Positions 17,708 to 28,923 of a DNA stretch of 64,000 nucleotides are shown in pieces. Each line of letters starts with the position of its first letter. Position 1 is the first letter of the stretch. The notes under the pieces were generated by a model. That model was given only the letters and a program-made list of their open reading frames with translations. It did not search any database and was not told the DNA's origin. The translations under genes were made by a program, and so were the position numbers. The stretch is from Colwellia polaris. Lineage in GTDB: Bacteria > Pseudomonadota > Gammaproteobacteria > Enterobacterales > Alteromonadaceae. The stretch covers positions 1 through 64,000 of the forward strand of contig NZ_NBOE01000007.1 of assembly GCF_002104515.1 (NCBI RefSeq), given 5' to 3'.

Positions 17708-20119
17708 TTAATCCCTCAGAGATGCATTTAGTTCAGTTTTTAAGGTATCAACCACTCGGTCAACTACGTCAGTGATATCCTTTTCTTCTAAGGTTTTATT
17801 ATTATCTTGCAATGTCATTGCTATTGCTAAGCTCTTAAAACCAGATTCTATACCATTACCTTGGTATACATCGAACAAGTTTAGATCAACTAAATAATTT
17901 CCGCCAACCTTTTCAATAAGTTGTAGTACTTTATTTGCACTAACTTGCTCTTCTACCACTACAGCGATGTCACGTCTGTTGGCCGGAAAGCGAGATATGT
18001 CGCGTGCTTGAGGGATATTTTGTGTACAAACTTCGCTCAATAAAAGTTCAAAAACTAATGTGCGTCCATTAAGGCCTAATTTTCGTTCTAATTCAGGATG
18101 TAAGGCACCAACATGACCAACCAGTACACCATTTTTATGAATAGCAGCTGTTTGTCCTGGGTGTAAAGCGTCAATTTCAGCCTTAGAAAAAACAAATTCA
18201 CTTTCGTTATTTGTTAATCCTAGCAATGCTTGCACATCAGATTTAATGTCGTAAAAGTCTGAAGCAGCTTTTTCAATATCCCAATGTTCTTCACTGCGTT
18301 GACCGCTTAGAACACCTGCAATCATGTTTTCTTGACGAACACCATTTTCTACACTGTTATCTGGGATAAAACGTAAACCTGCTTCAAATAAACGTACACG
18401 TGCTTGTTGACGATTTTGATTATAGGCAACCGATTGTAATAATCCGGTCCATAAACTTACACGCATTTCTGACATTTCAGAAGAAATAGGATGCGGTAAA
18501 GTCATGGTCTCTTGTCCAGGGTGTAATTGCGCCTGTACTTTCGGATCAACAAAACTATAAGTTATTGCTTCTTGGTAGCCACGATTAACTAAAACGTTAC
18601 GTAGTTTACTCAGTGGCAACTGTGCTTCTTTTTGCTCACGCATCGCTAACGTTGCTTTTGGTGAAACATTGGGAATATTGTTGTAACCAAATATGCGAGC
18701 AACTTCTTCAATTAAGTCAACTTCAATACTGATATCAAAACGGTATGCTGGTACAACAACAGTCCACACTTTGTCTTGCTCTGTTCCGTTTTCAGTAACG
18801 TTAAAGCCTAAACGCGTTAATATATCGCTAACAGTAGCATCTTTAATATGGTGGCCAATACGAGCATCTAACTTTGCTCTGCGCAGTGTTACAGTTTTTT
18901 CAGCTGGAATATTATCTTTTGAAACGGCTTCAACGATAGGTCCGGCTTCACCACCGACAATTTCAAGCAGTAATTGTGTTGCACGTTCCATAGCATCATG
19001 TTGAAGTTGTGGATCAATACCACGTTCATAACGGTGCGATGCATCAGTATGTAAACCATATTGACGTGCCTTACCTAAGATAGCTAAAGGTGCAAAAAAC
19101 GCACTTTCTAAGAAAATATCTTTTGATTCGTTAGTAACACCTGATGCTAAACCACCAAAAATACCCGCCATCGCTAATGCTTTTGCGTTATCAGCTATCA
19201 CCAACGTTTGTGTTGATAATGTAACTTCATTACCATCTAACAAGGTTAGTTTTTCTGCTTCATTAGCGTAACGTACGTTAATGCCACCTTCTATTGCTGC
19301 CAAGTCAAAAGCATGCATTGGGTGGCCTTGTTCAAGCAATACAAAGTTAGTTACATCAACCACAGGATCAATTGAACGTGTACCACAACGACGTAGCTTC
19401 TCAACCATCCATAAAGGTGTTTGGGCATTAACATTAATGTTTTTAATCACACGACCTAAATAGCGTGGACAAGCAGATTCAGCGGATAATGTGATATCAA
19501 GCGTATCATCAATTGTTGGAGATACTGTTGCTATTTCAGGCTCAGTTACACTTAAGCTATTTAATACACCCACTTCACGAGCCAAACCTTTAAGGCCTAA
19601 GCAATCGCCACGGTTAGCAGTTAAGTCCACATCAATCGTTACATCGTTAAGATCAAGGTATTCACGAACACATTGACCAATAGGCGCATCGCTGGCTAAT
19701 TCCATGATACCGTCAGCGCTGTCGGCTAAACCAATCTCAGATTCACTACACAACATACCGTGTGATGGTACACCGCGAAGCTTTGCTTTTTTAATTTTAA
19801 AATCGCCCGGTAATACAGCACCAACAGTGGCAACGGCTACTTTTAAACCTAAACGACAATTTTTAGCGCCACAAACAATATCGACTAACTCACCGTCATT
19901 AAAGTCTGGACCTAAATTAATTTTTGTTACTTGTAATTTGTCTGCGTCTGGATGAGGGCCACATTCAACCACTTCACCAATTAACACACCGCTAAATTCA
20001 CCCGCTACAGGTTCTACGGCGTCAACTTCTAGACCAGCCATAGTAATTTGATGTGCTAATTCATCTGAAGATATAGCAGGATTAACCCACTCACGTAACC
20101 AAGATTCACTAAATTTCAT
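17708..20119 (-). CDS. pheT: phenylalanyl-tRNA synthetase beta subunit
   Basis: An 803-residue protein with the full bacterial PheT architecture: N-terminal EMAP-like tRNA-binding domain (about 40-150, [18 protein letters not shown]), B3/B4 editing domain, B5 domain, catalytic-like core and a C-terminal ferredoxin-fold anticodon-binding domain (about 710-803, [14 protein letters not shown]). It forms the alpha2-beta2 enzyme with PheS, charging tRNA-Phe and editing Tyr. It follows pheS by 12 bp and precedes ihfA. Confidence 0.98.
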   Translation of the reverse strand: MKFSESWLREWVNPAISSDELAHQITMAGLEVDAVEPVAGEFSGVLIGEVVECGPHPDADKLQVTKINLGPDFNDGELVDIVCGAKNCRLGLKVAVATVGAVLPGDFKIKKAKLRGVPSHGMLCSESEIGLADSADGIMELASDAPIGQCVREYLDLNDVTIDVDLTANRGDCLGLKGLAREVGVLNSLSVTEPEIATVSPTIDDTLDITLSAESACPRYLGRVIKNINVNAQTPLWMVEKLRRCGTRSIDPVVDVTNFVLLEQGHPMHAFDLAAIEGGINVRYANEAEKLTLLDGNEVTLSTQTLVIADNAKALAMAGIFGGLASGVTNESKDIFLESAFFAPLAILGKARQYGLHTDASHRYERGIDPQLQHDAMERATQLLLEIVGGEAGPIVEAVSKDNIPAEKTVTLRRAKLDARIGHHIKDATVSDILTRLGFNVTENGTEQDKVWTVVVPAYRFDISIEVDLIEEVARIFGYNNIPNVSPKATLAMREQKEAQLPLSKLRNVLVNRGYQEAITYSFVDPKVQAQLHPGQETMTLPHPISSEMSEMRVSLWTGLLQSVAYNQNRQQARVRLFEAGLRFIPDNSVENGVRQENMIAGVLSGQRSEEHWDIEKAASDFYDIKSDVQALLGLTNNESEFVFSKAEIDALHPGQTAAIHKNGVLVGHVGALHPELERKLGLNGRTLVFELLLSEVCTQNIPQARDISRFPANRRDIAVVVEEQVSANKVLQLIEKVGGNYLVDLNLFDVYQGNGIESGFKSLAIAMTLQDNNKTLEEKDITDVVDRVVDTLKTELNASLRD

Positions 20120-20131
20120 TATATGGCTTTC

Positions 20132-21148
<1,017 letters not shown>

Positions 21149-21393
21149 TTAGTACAAAAATATAGGGCATTAACATCGGCCTAATTTGGCCTTTAGCTAG
21201 ACTTTTTCGATTAATAAAATGGTGAACGATTTTACACAAAAAATTAACGTTAGAGTAGAGTAAATATACGTTTTTCAAGAAATATCACCGCTAATTACTA
21301 ATTAAACGCCATTGAGATAATAAATTATTAAATTACTAACCTATAATTAGTGATTAAACACTACAATAAATATTTAATCGTGTTATTCCAGAT

Positions 21394-21427
21394 AAAAAAA
21401 TGGCTTCAAATTCTGAAGCCATTTTTT
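21394..21427 (-). terminator. intrinsic terminator after amtB
   Basis: ATGGCTTCA-AATTC-TGAAGCCAT forms a 9-bp perfect stem flanked by A7 on one side and T6 on the other. It lies about 50 bp past the amtB stop on the minus strand. Confidence 0.85.
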
Positions 21428-21477
21428 GTTTTAATCTTGTTTATTTTCAAGATTATGAATATCGCTAGTAATCTCTA

Positions 21478-22770
21478 TTACATGTTATAGCCAACTTCAT
21501 CATGCTCTGTTAAATCTAAGCCAGTAGTTTCTTGCTCTTTTGAAACCCTTAACCCTTTAGTCATTAATGCGACTAATTTAAAGAGAATGTAAGATACAAC
21601 AGCGGTATAAACAATTGTAGAACCTATGCCAATTAACTGTACGGTTACTTGCCCAAGCATAGTTGTAATACCCTCAGCGTAACCAAAGCCACTAAACGCA
21701 CCCAGTTCTGTAGAAGCAAATACACCGGCCAGTAAAGTGCCTAATATGCCACCTATACCATGAACGGGAAACACATCTAAAGAGTCGTCAATTTTAAGCT
21801 TCTGTTTAATATAAACTGTTGAGTAAAAACAAATAATACCCGCAGAAATACCAATAATTAACGCGCCACCAGGGCCAACAAAACCTGACGCTGGCGTAAT
21901 AGTACCTAAGCCAGCAACCATACCAGTTACCGCGCCAAGTACACTTGCTTTACCAAATTTTCTCCATTCAATTGCAGCCCAAGTTAAGGCACCAGCAGAG
22001 GCAGAAAGATGAGTAACTAGCATTGCCATCGCAGCATCTCCATTAGCTGCTAAAGCACTACCACCATTAAACCCAAACCAACCAACCCATAACATACCTG
22101 CGCCAGTCACTGTCATCGTTAAGTTATGCGGTAACATAGGTGTTTTTGGAAAGCCGTGACGAGGACCAAGCACTACTGCGGCAACAAGTGCTGCAACACC
22201 AGCAGTAATATGTACCACAATACCACCAGCAAAATCATAAACGCCCATTTGTGCAAGCCATCCGCCGCCCCAAACCCAATGGGTAATCGGTGCATACACA
22301 ATTAAAAGCCATAACCCCGAAAACAATAATACCGCTGAGAACTTCATTCGCTCTGCATAAGCACCGACAATAAGCGCAGGTGTTATTACCGCAAAGGTCA
22401 TTTGAAAAAGCATAAACAAACTTTCTGGAATATCCCCTGCTAGTGTCTCTTTGGTCATGCCAACCATTAGCACTTTACTAAAGTCGCCTATCCAGGCATT
22501 ACCTTCGCCAAAAGCTAAACTGTAGCCAACAATAAACCATAATATTGATGAAACACCTGCAATGGCAAAACACTGCATTAAAATTGAGAGTATATTTTTA
22601 CGACGAACTAAACCGCCATAAAAAAGCGCTAAGCCTGGTAAGGTCATCAATAAAACTAATGCGGTTGAAGTTAATACCCATGCGGTATTCGAACTGTTAA
22701 GTGTTGCCTCTTGCGCATAGCTAGGTAAAGAAACCAGTAAGGCGATAAGTGTGATTAATATTTTATTCAT
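21478..22770 (-). CDS. amtB: ammonium transporter AmtB
   Basis: A 430-residue channel with an N-terminal signal/membrane segment (MNKILITLIALLVSLPSYAQ) and 11 helices. The twin pore histidines are visible in GGIVVHITAG and FPVHGIGG, along with the family's TLPGLALFYGGLVR start of the first helices. It passes ammonium across the inner membrane and is gated by GlnK, encoded just upstream. I chose the ATG at 22770, which has GGAT at good spacing, over the GTG at 22782. Confidence 0.97.
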   Translation of the reverse strand: MNKILITLIALLVSLPSYAQEATLNSSNTAWVLTSTALVLLMTLPGLALFYGGLVRRKNILSILMQCFAIAGVSSILWFIVGYSLAFGEGNAWIGDFSKVLMVGMTKETLAGDIPESLFMLFQMTFAVITPALIVGAYAERMKFSAVLLFSGLWLLIVYAPITHWVWGGGWLAQMGVYDFAGGIVVHITAGVAALVAAVVLGPRHGFPKTPMLPHNLTMTVTGAGMLWVGWFGFNGGSALAANGDAAMAMLVTHLSASAGALTWAAIEWRKFGKASVLGAVTGMVAGLGTITPASGFVGPGGALIIGISAGIICFYSTVYIKQKLKIDDSLDVFPVHGIGGILGTLLAGVFASTELGAFSGFGYAEGITTMLGQVTVQLIGIGSTIVYTAVVSYILFKLVALMTKGLRVSKEQETTGLDLTEHDEVGYNM

Positions 22771-22852
22771 TTTTACATCCACTATTTAAATCTATTTGCT
22801 ATATGTACTCTTTAGTCGAGTTTGTTATTACTTCTACATGAACTAGCTAGTA

Positions 22853-23221
<369 letters not shown>

Positions 23222-23246
23222 TTATTTCTTATTATTTCCTAACACT

Positions 23247-23263
23247 AAGCACCATTTATGCCC
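23247..23263 (-). promoter_or_regulatory. putative sigma-54 promoter of glnK-amtB
   Basis: On the minus strand the sequence reads GGGCATAAATGGTGCTT. It has GG and GC ten nt apart as required for -24/-12 recognition, with matches at several flanking positions. It would start transcription about 45 nt before the glnK ATG. Confidence 0.65.
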
Positions 23264-23329
23264 AACTTAAAAAGTATAACTATAATAACAACTTAAGGAG
23301 AATCCACTTGATTTGAATAAAGAACAACG

Positions 23330-23375
23330 AACCAGTATGGTGCAAACTAAAAACAGAAAGGCGCTATATTGGTGC
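23330..23375. promoter_or_regulatory. two NtrC-like enhancer sites
   Basis: Two elements ending in TGGTGC lie about 70-110 bp upstream of the sigma-54 promoter: ACCAGTATGGTGCA (23331-23344) and GCGCTATATTGGTGC (23361-23375). The second matches the NtrC dyad (GCACCAnnnTGGTGC-like) in both halves with few mismatches; the first mainly in one half. Confidence 0.55.
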
Positions 23376-23420
23376 GAAAAAGCCGTCTTGCTACTGAATG
23401 GGGCAACAATGTAAATGCTA

Positions 23421-23458
23421 AGCTAGTTATGTCGGCTAGTTATGTGGGCTAGGAATGT
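23421..23458. repeat. short GGCTAGTTATGT tandem repeat
   Basis: Three imperfect copies of a 13-14-bp unit (GCTAGTTATGT, GCTAGTTATGT, GCTAGGAATGT) lie between the NtrC-like sites and the MITE-like element. No coding capacity. Confidence 0.55.
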
Positions 23459-23512
23459 ATGCGGATAAATAAGCCTATTGTCATAAAGTTCTAAAGCCCT
23501 ATAAACCATATC

Positions 23513-23744
23513 TAACCTAAACGCTGAATAAGCAGCACTTGCTCAATGCTCCCTTTTAACCCATTGCCTGCGTTAAAACGTCGATAAATAGCGCGCTATC
23601 CATAAACATTTTTCTTGGGCAATGACATAAATGAAGCATTGATGGAGTCTATTCGTGATGTTCACTTTGCTATAGCATTTACTTTAGCACCTAAACTTTT
23701 GATTCACTTGAGTATCAAGCACTCATTACCCAGAGTTCAGGTTA
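23513..23744 (-). repeat. MITE-like repeat family A, copy 1
   Basis: The 232-bp element ends in inverted repeats: the right end reads inward as TAACCTGAACTCTGGGTAA and the left end as a diverged TAACCTAAACGCTGAATAA. Its reverse complement aligns along its whole length with 41092-41324. No complete ORF. It sits in the 660-bp gap between glnK and a GYF_2 gene; immediate flanks show no clear target-site duplication. Confidence 0.85.
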
Positions 23745-23746
23745 TA

Positions 23747-23772
23747 TAAAAAAGCCCCGCTAATGCGAGGCT
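23747..23772 (-). terminator. intrinsic terminator of the GYF_2 gene
   Basis: On the minus strand AGCCTCGC-ATTA-GCGGGGCT is followed by TTTTTT. It adjoins the MITE-like element and lies about 80 bp past the stop of the 421-residue GYF_2 protein. Confidence 0.8.
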
Positions 23773-23854
23773 ATTTTCAATACAAGTGTATTAACTTACT
23801 TAGGGTTTATCCGCTAGGTTTTCGTCTACTTTGCATACAATGCAAATTAACTTT

Positions 23855-25120
23855 TTATCTTCGTCGTCTTCTACGTGGTGCTTTTAAGGCCTCATCTTCA
23901 GCGCTAACAGCTTCAGTGGCTGGCTGTTTAACATCCTCATTTTTGTTATCTTTTTCTATGATATCAGTAAAAATATTCTTGGAAGTTACAGGTTCTTCTT
24001 TAGTAAAAACAGATTTGAAGATATTTTTCACACCAGACTCAAGTTTAGACTGTAGATTGGGGTTCTTATCATCGTTTTCTTCTGTCGCCAGATTACTAGG
24101 GTTGGCTACATTAGCTGTTTTCTCTTTACCCTCAACCTGAGCTTCAACGGAAGGTTCTTTTACTGCCACAGGCTTAGCTTTATCATTAGATGCTTTTACG
24201 GCTTCTACTTGTTCACTTGCTTGCTTTTTTGTAACGCCAGCTTCTTCTGTAGATGTATTATTGTTATTGTTTGAGTCACTTGGGCGCGTATTAACCTTTT
24301 TAATATCAACGCGTTTAGGTGCACGAGTACTAATAACCTTAGCCGTTGGTACTTTTTTCACTTCAGGCGCTACTTTGCTATTATCTTTTTGCTCTGCAGT
24401 GTCTTCAGCCTTTGCGTTTTTTTCAGCTTCTGTAGGTTGCTCAACCTTTGTAACTTTAGTTGATTCAGCTTTTTGTTCAGGCTTTGTATTTTTTACGGTT
24501 TCAGATTTTTGCTCAGGCTTTGCATTTTTTTCGGTTTCAGCTTTAACAGTGTCTTTTGATACTAATTGAATTGACGATGCATTAGTTTTCGTTTTTTGAG
24601 CTTGCTGTGGCACAACAGTGCTTTTTACTGACTTAGTCGACACCTTTTCATTAAATTCATTTACTACTGTGTCTAGCTTTGTTTGAGATAAATTAACTAC
24701 CTGCTTAAGATTATTTAATTTTGCTTCCAAAGCTAAATATTGCTGTTCAACATCATTAATATTGCCCTTCATTTCAGGACTTAATGACGCCGTTAGTTTT
24801 TTATAATTTTCAATCTCTTGTGCAAAGAGTGAGGCATTAGCTTCACTATCAGCAAGTTTTTGATTCATTTCATCAAAGTATTGATTCAACGTTTGTTCTT
24901 TCGAAAAAAACTCATCAATAATGACTTGAGGTATTTGGGCGCTGTTTTCAGGCTCGGGTAATAATGCCTGAAATTCACTTATACTATGAACGGGTAACCA
25001 TTGTGTGTAACTAGCCTGCCAAGCATAAGCATCTTGATTTTCTACAACATATTTTTTTGCTTCGGCTATTGCTAGAGGTTCAGTTACTTGACCATTTTTT
25101 GAAAAAATCCATGTATTCAT
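23855..25120 (-). CDS. GYF_2-like/coiled-coil protein with disordered basic tail
   Basis: A 421-residue protein of unknown function. Residues 1-55 (MNTWIFSKNGQ, then YAWQASYTQWLPV) fit the GYF_2/DUF4339 pattern, a small domain often binding partners. About 75-170 is a predicted coiled coil. From 170 on it is low-complexity and Lys/Glu/Thr-rich with imperfect KNAKPEQKSET-type repeats, ending in a run of six Arg (APRRRRRR). The first 160 residues are paralogous to the next gene upstream. No signal peptide. The Arg tail suggests nucleic-acid or membrane-surface contact, but this is speculation. Confidence 0.7.
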   Translation of the reverse strand: MNTWIFSKNGQVTEPLAIAEAKKYVVENQDAYAWQASYTQWLPVHSISEFQALLPEPENSAQIPQVIIDEFFSKEQTLNQYFDEMNQKLADSEANASLFAQEIENYKKLTASLSPEMKGNINDVEQQYLALEAKLNNLKQVVNLSQTKLDTVVNEFNEKVSTKSVKSTVVPQQAQKTKTNASSIQLVSKDTVKAETEKNAKPEQKSETVKNTKPEQKAESTKVTKVEQPTEAEKNAKAEDTAEQKDNSKVAPEVKKVPTAKVISTRAPKRVDIKKVNTRPSDSNNNNNTSTEEAGVTKKQASEQVEAVKASNDKAKPVAVKEPSVEAQVEGKEKTANVANPSNLATEENDDKNPNLQSKLESGVKNIFKSVFTKEEPVTSKNIFTDIIEKDNKNEDVKQPATEAVSAEDEALKAPRRRRRR

Positions 25121-25189
25121 TATTTATTCTTCTTTTTATTGAAATTACATTTAACGAATAAAAATATAAACGTACGTATTACATTTAAT

Positions 25190-25618
25190 TTAATTTAATT
25201 TAGTTTTAATCGCCAGGTTTTGTTGTAGCGCAGCAAATTGCTGTTCAATATTAGCAATAACCGAACTTACTTCACTATTTAAGCTCTGGGTTAACTCTAG
25301 ATAACGATTTATTTCTCCCGTTACCTCAGCAATATCATCACTAATTGGCGTAAGTTCCGAGTCTAGTTTATCTAACTGAGTCACCAATTGACGCTCTTCT
25401 TCAACAAAAGCTAACCTTAACTCTTCAGGAATATCGAGTGGAGGAGAAGGAATATCTGCAGCAACATTAAAATGGCTAATTTGATTGACTGGTGTCCAGT
25501 GCGAATATAACGGCTGCCATGCATATAGATATGGATTATTTGCCACCAATGCTTGTGCTTCAGTTAAATCAAAAGGACCTTTAATTTTCCCATTATCGAG
25601 TAGAAACCATTTATTCAT
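25190..25618 (-). CDS. short GYF_2-like/coiled-coil protein
   Basis: A 142-residue paralogue of the N-terminal third of the downstream protein: GYF_2-like start (MNKWFLLDNGKIKGPFDL, YAWQPLYSHWTPV) followed by a coiled coil (about 75-140), and then it stops. AAGGT precedes the ATG at good spacing. With a 69-bp gap to the long paralogue and a PilZ gene 64 bp upstream on the same strand, the three probably form one transcript. Function unknown. Confidence 0.7.
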   Translation of the reverse strand: MNKWFLLDNGKIKGPFDLTEAQALVANNPYLYAWQPLYSHWTPVNQISHFNVAADIPSPPLDIPEELRLAFVEEERQLVTQLDKLDSELTPISDDIAEVTGEINRYLELTQSLNSEVSSVIANIEQQFAALQQNLAIKTKLN

Positions 25619-25682
25619 TATTATTACCTTTTATTATTATTGTTTAACTCATTAATCAATCACAAAAAATAGCCAAGTGTTA

Positions 25683-26009
25683 CTACATTGATAAGGTAGG
25701 TTTATCCATATTCATAAAAAGTTGAATGGCATTTTGTATTTGCTGGCTTAGATTTTCGTGATCTTCCACGAAAGCGACTCCAACACCCGCATCATTACCA
25801 TTTTGAGAATTTTGAGGAGTTACCCACCCTACTTGAGCTTTAACACAAATTGACTCTAGTGAATCAGGTAGACTAACGTAAAGGTTGATCGGTGTGCCTA
25901 AATCATACTCATCATCAGTACGAAAAAACAAACCACCATGTTTGAAAAAAGGCATATAAGAATCATAAAGATCTGCGTTATCATGATATTCTAATAAAAT
26001 ACTTTCCAT
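25683..26009 (-). CDS. PilZ-domain protein, type IV pilus PilZ-like
   Basis: A 108-residue single PilZ domain: YDSYMPFFKHGGLFFRTDDEY, then a beta-barrel with VGWVTPQ and GVGVAF. It resembles pilus-assembly PilZ, which has the same YMPF-KNGGLF pattern and lacks the N-terminal RxxxR arginines that bind c-di-GMP. No RxxxR is visible here, so c-di-GMP binding is doubtful. No other pilus genes are near; its neighbours are the GYF_2 pair. Confidence 0.8.
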   Translation of the reverse strand: MESILLEYHDNADLYDSYMPFFKHGGLFFRTDDEYDLGTPINLYVSLPDSLESICVKAQVGWVTPQNSQNGNDAGVGVAFVEDHENLSQQIQNAIQLFMNMDKPTLSM

Positions 26010-26170
26010 TGTTTATCGACTTCCCTCTTACCACTGTATTAATTTAGCTAAAAACTGTAATTATTATTTTATTAATGCACATCATTTAACTACCCTTGTG
26101 AATCAGTGTCAAGTTCCTTAAAACTTAATTAAATAACATGTACAAGATATTATCATCAAAATTTACTGAT

Positions 26171-26200
26171 AAAAAAGCCCCGCTGTTACGAGGCTGTTTT
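26171..26200 (-). terminator. intrinsic terminator of purC
   Basis: On the minus strand AGCCTCG-TAACAG-CGGGGCT is followed by TTTTTT, about 40 bp past the purC stop. Its stem resembles the one at 23747. Confidence 0.8.
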
Positions 26201-26235
26201 AGTATATTGGTATCACGATTAATTAACACTCAAGC

Positions 26236-27339
26236 CTAATCGATCAGTTGATATTTATCTCGTAAAATATCAATAATTTCTTGTTTCGGATTTTGCGATA
26301 AAACAATTTTTTCACCAATGACTTTCTCTGCAATGGCAAGATAAGTTGCCGATAGAGACATTAACACTTCAGCAGGTAGTTCGTTATCGCGAGCAAGCGC
26401 TTCACGCTCTGTCATTCGGTCTTTATTCAAAAGAATATCAGGGTCTGGAAAGTGGCTAAGAAGTAATTGGCGGAAGCCTTCTTTAGAGTTTTCAACAATT
26501 TTACCCGCACGATATTGCTCGCCATCCCAAATGCGTGATGAATCAGGCGTGCCTACTTCATCCATATAAATTAGTTTGTCATTACCGTTACGGTCTTTAA
26601 CATAGCCAAATTCAAATTTGGTATCGACAAAAATTTGATCAATGTTAGCTAATGCATCAGAGATAACATCAAAGCCCTCTGTTAATAACTTTTCATATAA
26701 AGCTATATCTTCGGGTGACTTGAAGTTAAAAGCCGCAAAGTTATCTTCAATGTTTTTACGCGTAATGTTAACATCGTCAACCGCTGGAACGCCTGGAATA
26801 CCTTGCAAAATGCCTTTTGTAGACGGAGTTTGTAGCAGTGTTGGTAACTTACTGTCTTTTTCAAGCCCATCGTTTAGCTCGATACCACAAAACTCACGCT
26901 CGCCTTTTGCATAAGAGCGCCACATTGAGCCGGTAATATATTGACGACAAATAGCTTCTATCATTACAGGCTTAGCTTTTTGTACGATCCAAACAAAAGG
27001 ATGAGGAATATCGAGAATATGGCTGTCAGCTAAACCTTGCTTTTTAAATAGTTTAAACCAATGATTAGAAATAGCATTAAGTGCCGCACCTTTGCCCGGA
27101 ACGCCTTTCATGCCACCTTCACCGTGCCAAATACAATCAAAAGCAGAAATACGATCGCTGATCACCATAATCGCTAGCGGTGTATCAAGTGCAACATCGT
27201 AGTTTTTTTCTTCAATTAAACGACGGCTGTCATCTTCAGTTAACCAATATACAGAACGTACTTTGCCACTATGAACAGCAGCACCAGTGCGGATAGGCAA
27301 ATCGTTGTTTACCGCTAAAATTTGATCAGCAAGACTCAT
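26236..27339 (-). CDS. purC: SAICAR synthase PurC (long form)
   Basis: A 367-residue phosphoribosylaminoimidazole-succinocarboxamide synthase, which joins CAIR and aspartate in purine synthesis. Family blocks are visible: [10 protein letters not shown] near the start, [28 protein letters not shown]-type region, [11 protein letters not shown], and [13 protein letters not shown] followed by [12 protein letters not shown]. It is the longer subtype (about 365 residues) rather than the 237-residue E. coli type. Single gene with its own terminator and a PurR-like box upstream. Confidence 0.96.
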   Translation of the reverse strand: MSLADQILAVNNDLPIRTGAAVHSGKVRSVYWLTEDDSRRLIEEKNYDVALDTPLAIMVISDRISAFDCIWHGEGGMKGVPGKGAALNAISNHWFKLFKKQGLADSHILDIPHPFVWIVQKAKPVMIEAICRQYITGSMWRSYAKGEREFCGIELNDGLEKDSKLPTLLQTPSTKGILQGIPGVPAVDDVNITRKNIEDNFAAFNFKSPEDIALYEKLLTEGFDVISDALANIDQIFVDTKFEFGYVKDRNGNDKLIYMDEVGTPDSSRIWDGEQYRAGKIVENSKEGFRQLLLSHFPDPDILLNKDRMTEREALARDNELPAEVLMSLSATYLAIAEKVIGEKIVLSQNPKQEIIDILRDKYQLID

Positions 27340-27364
27340 AATAAGACCTTTACTTCCTATAGTT

Positions 27365-27380
27365 AAATAAACGTTTAACT
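27365..27380. promoter_or_regulatory. PurR-like operator upstream of purC
   Basis: AAATAAACGTTTAACT contains the palindromic core AAACGTTT of the PurR box, 25-40 bp before the purC ATG. The outer positions match less well. Confidence 0.35.
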
Positions 27381-27484
27381 AAACAGGTTGATGTTCAAGT
27401 GAGTAACCCGCTTAATTAATCGCTCATGCCATAGCAACAATATTTCCTGACTTAGTAGTCAGTTTCTTAACATTTAAAAAAAAG

Positions 27485-27512
27485 AAAAGGACGCCAGAGG
27501 CGTCCTTTTTTT
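27485..27512 (-). terminator. intrinsic terminator of the thrS-infC-rpmI-rplT operon
   Basis: AAAAGGACGCC-AGA-GGCGTCCTTTT is an 11-bp perfect stem. On the minus strand the run of T follows directly after, about 20 bp past the rplT stop. Confidence 0.92.
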
Positions 27513-27532
27513 ATCGAGCTAATATCTCAAAC

Positions 27533-27892
<360 letters not shown>

Positions 27893-27904
27893 CTATTTCT
27901 CCTA

Positions 27905-28099
27905 TTAACCGTGACGTAAAAGTTTTTTAACTGACTTAATGTCAGATGCGGCGATCATGCATTTAGCACGAAGATGACGCTTAACTTTAGTACGGCGTTT
28001 AGTCAAAATATGACGAAGACCGGCTTGTTTAAATTTATAGCCTGTGGCTGTCTGTTTAAAGCGCTTTGCAGCACCTTTATTGGTTTTCATTTTAGGCAT
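27905..28099 (-). CDS. rpmI: 50S ribosomal protein L35
   Basis: A 64-residue basic protein starting [15 protein letters not shown], the standard L35 sequence with [16 protein letters not shown]. The 181-bp gap from infC is longer than in E. coli and could hold the L20 translational operator; I could not fold it to check. Confidence 0.98.
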   Translation of the reverse strand: MPKMKTNKGAAKRFKQTATGYKFKQAGLRHILTKRRTKVKRHLRAKCMIAASDIKSVKKLLRHG

Positions 28100-28280
28100 G
28101 TTAATAACTCCGCATTGTTATGCCAAATATAAAGTAAACGAGGGCGAGAATTTCTCAGCGCTTAGTAGTTAAACTAAGATGTCGAATTCTACTTGTAGGC
28201 CTTGTCTACCAGCTTAAAGATAATAGCGGTGAGTTAATTATTCCGAAAAACAATTAACTACTTGTCAAACCGGGTCCTAT

Positions 28281-28829
28281 CTATTTTTTAGGGGCGAGAA
28301 CCATCACCATTTGACGCCCTTCCGCTCTACGAGGGAAAAACTCGACTACAGTCAATTCTTCTAAATCGTTTTTAACGCGAGTTAGAATTTCAAGACCTAG
28401 TTCTTGGTGGGCCATTTCACGGCCACGGAAACGTAATGTTACCTTGACCTTGTCGCCGCCTTCTAAAAAGCGTTTCAGGTTGCGTAGTTTGACCTGATAA
28501 TCGCCTTCATCTGTTCCAGGACGGAATTTAATTTCCTTAACCTGTATTTGTTTCTGGTTTTTACGTTGTTCTTTCTGTTCTTTAGCTTTTTCATAGATAA
28601 ACTTACCGTAATCCATGACGCGACAAACAGGAGGTTTAGCTGTTGGGCTGATTTCTACGAGATCTACACCTGCGTCATCCGCTTGGTCCATTGCTTCATC
28701 TAAAGTAACTATGCCACCAGGTTCGCCGTCAAATTTAATTAAACGAACTTCATTGCCCTGAATACCTGTGATTAACTCATTTAAACGATGCGCCGGCTCT
28801 TTTTGCCCGCCACGTTGTCCACCTTTAAT
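28281..28829 (-). CDS. infC: translation initiation factor IF-3 (probable ATT start)
   Basis: A ~182-residue IF-3 with N-domain ([21 protein letters not shown]), linker and C-domain ([15 protein letters not shown]). An ATG at 28835 gives MAIKGGQR, but GGAGG lies only 3 nt before it. The ATT two codons on (28829-28827) is 9 nt from GGAGG and gives I-KGGQRGG, matching the ATT-AAA-GGC start of E. coli infC, where the rare codon lets IF-3 repress its own synthesis. I therefore prefer ATT. infC lies 88 bp after thrS. Confidence 0.9.
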   Translation of the reverse strand: MKGGQRGGQKEPAHRLNELITGIQGNEVRLIKFDGEPGGIVTLDEAMDQADDAGVDLVEISPTAKPPVCRVMDYGKFIYEKAKEQKEQRKNQKQIQVKEIKFRPGTDEGDYQVKLRNLKRFLEGGDKVKVTLRFRGREMAHQELGLEILTRVKNDLEELTVVEFFPRRAEGRQMVMVLAPKK

Positions 28830-28923
28830 AGCCATGTTCCTCCAAAGAACGTTGTGACCAAGTAAGCACTAATTTTAGCTCACTTGGGTTAAATAATAAT
28901 ATTACGTGTTTATTTCAAAGTGT

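Noticed and set aside
24261-24569. Plus-strand ORF rich in Phe, Ser and Cys opposite the GYF_2 gene
   Set aside because: It is the complement of the Lys/Glu-rich repeat region; composition reflects that repeat rather than a membrane protein.
28100-28280. L20 translational operator between infC and rpmI
   Set aside because: Position and length suit such an operator, but I could not fold or match the 23S-like elements by eye, so it is not listed as a feature.
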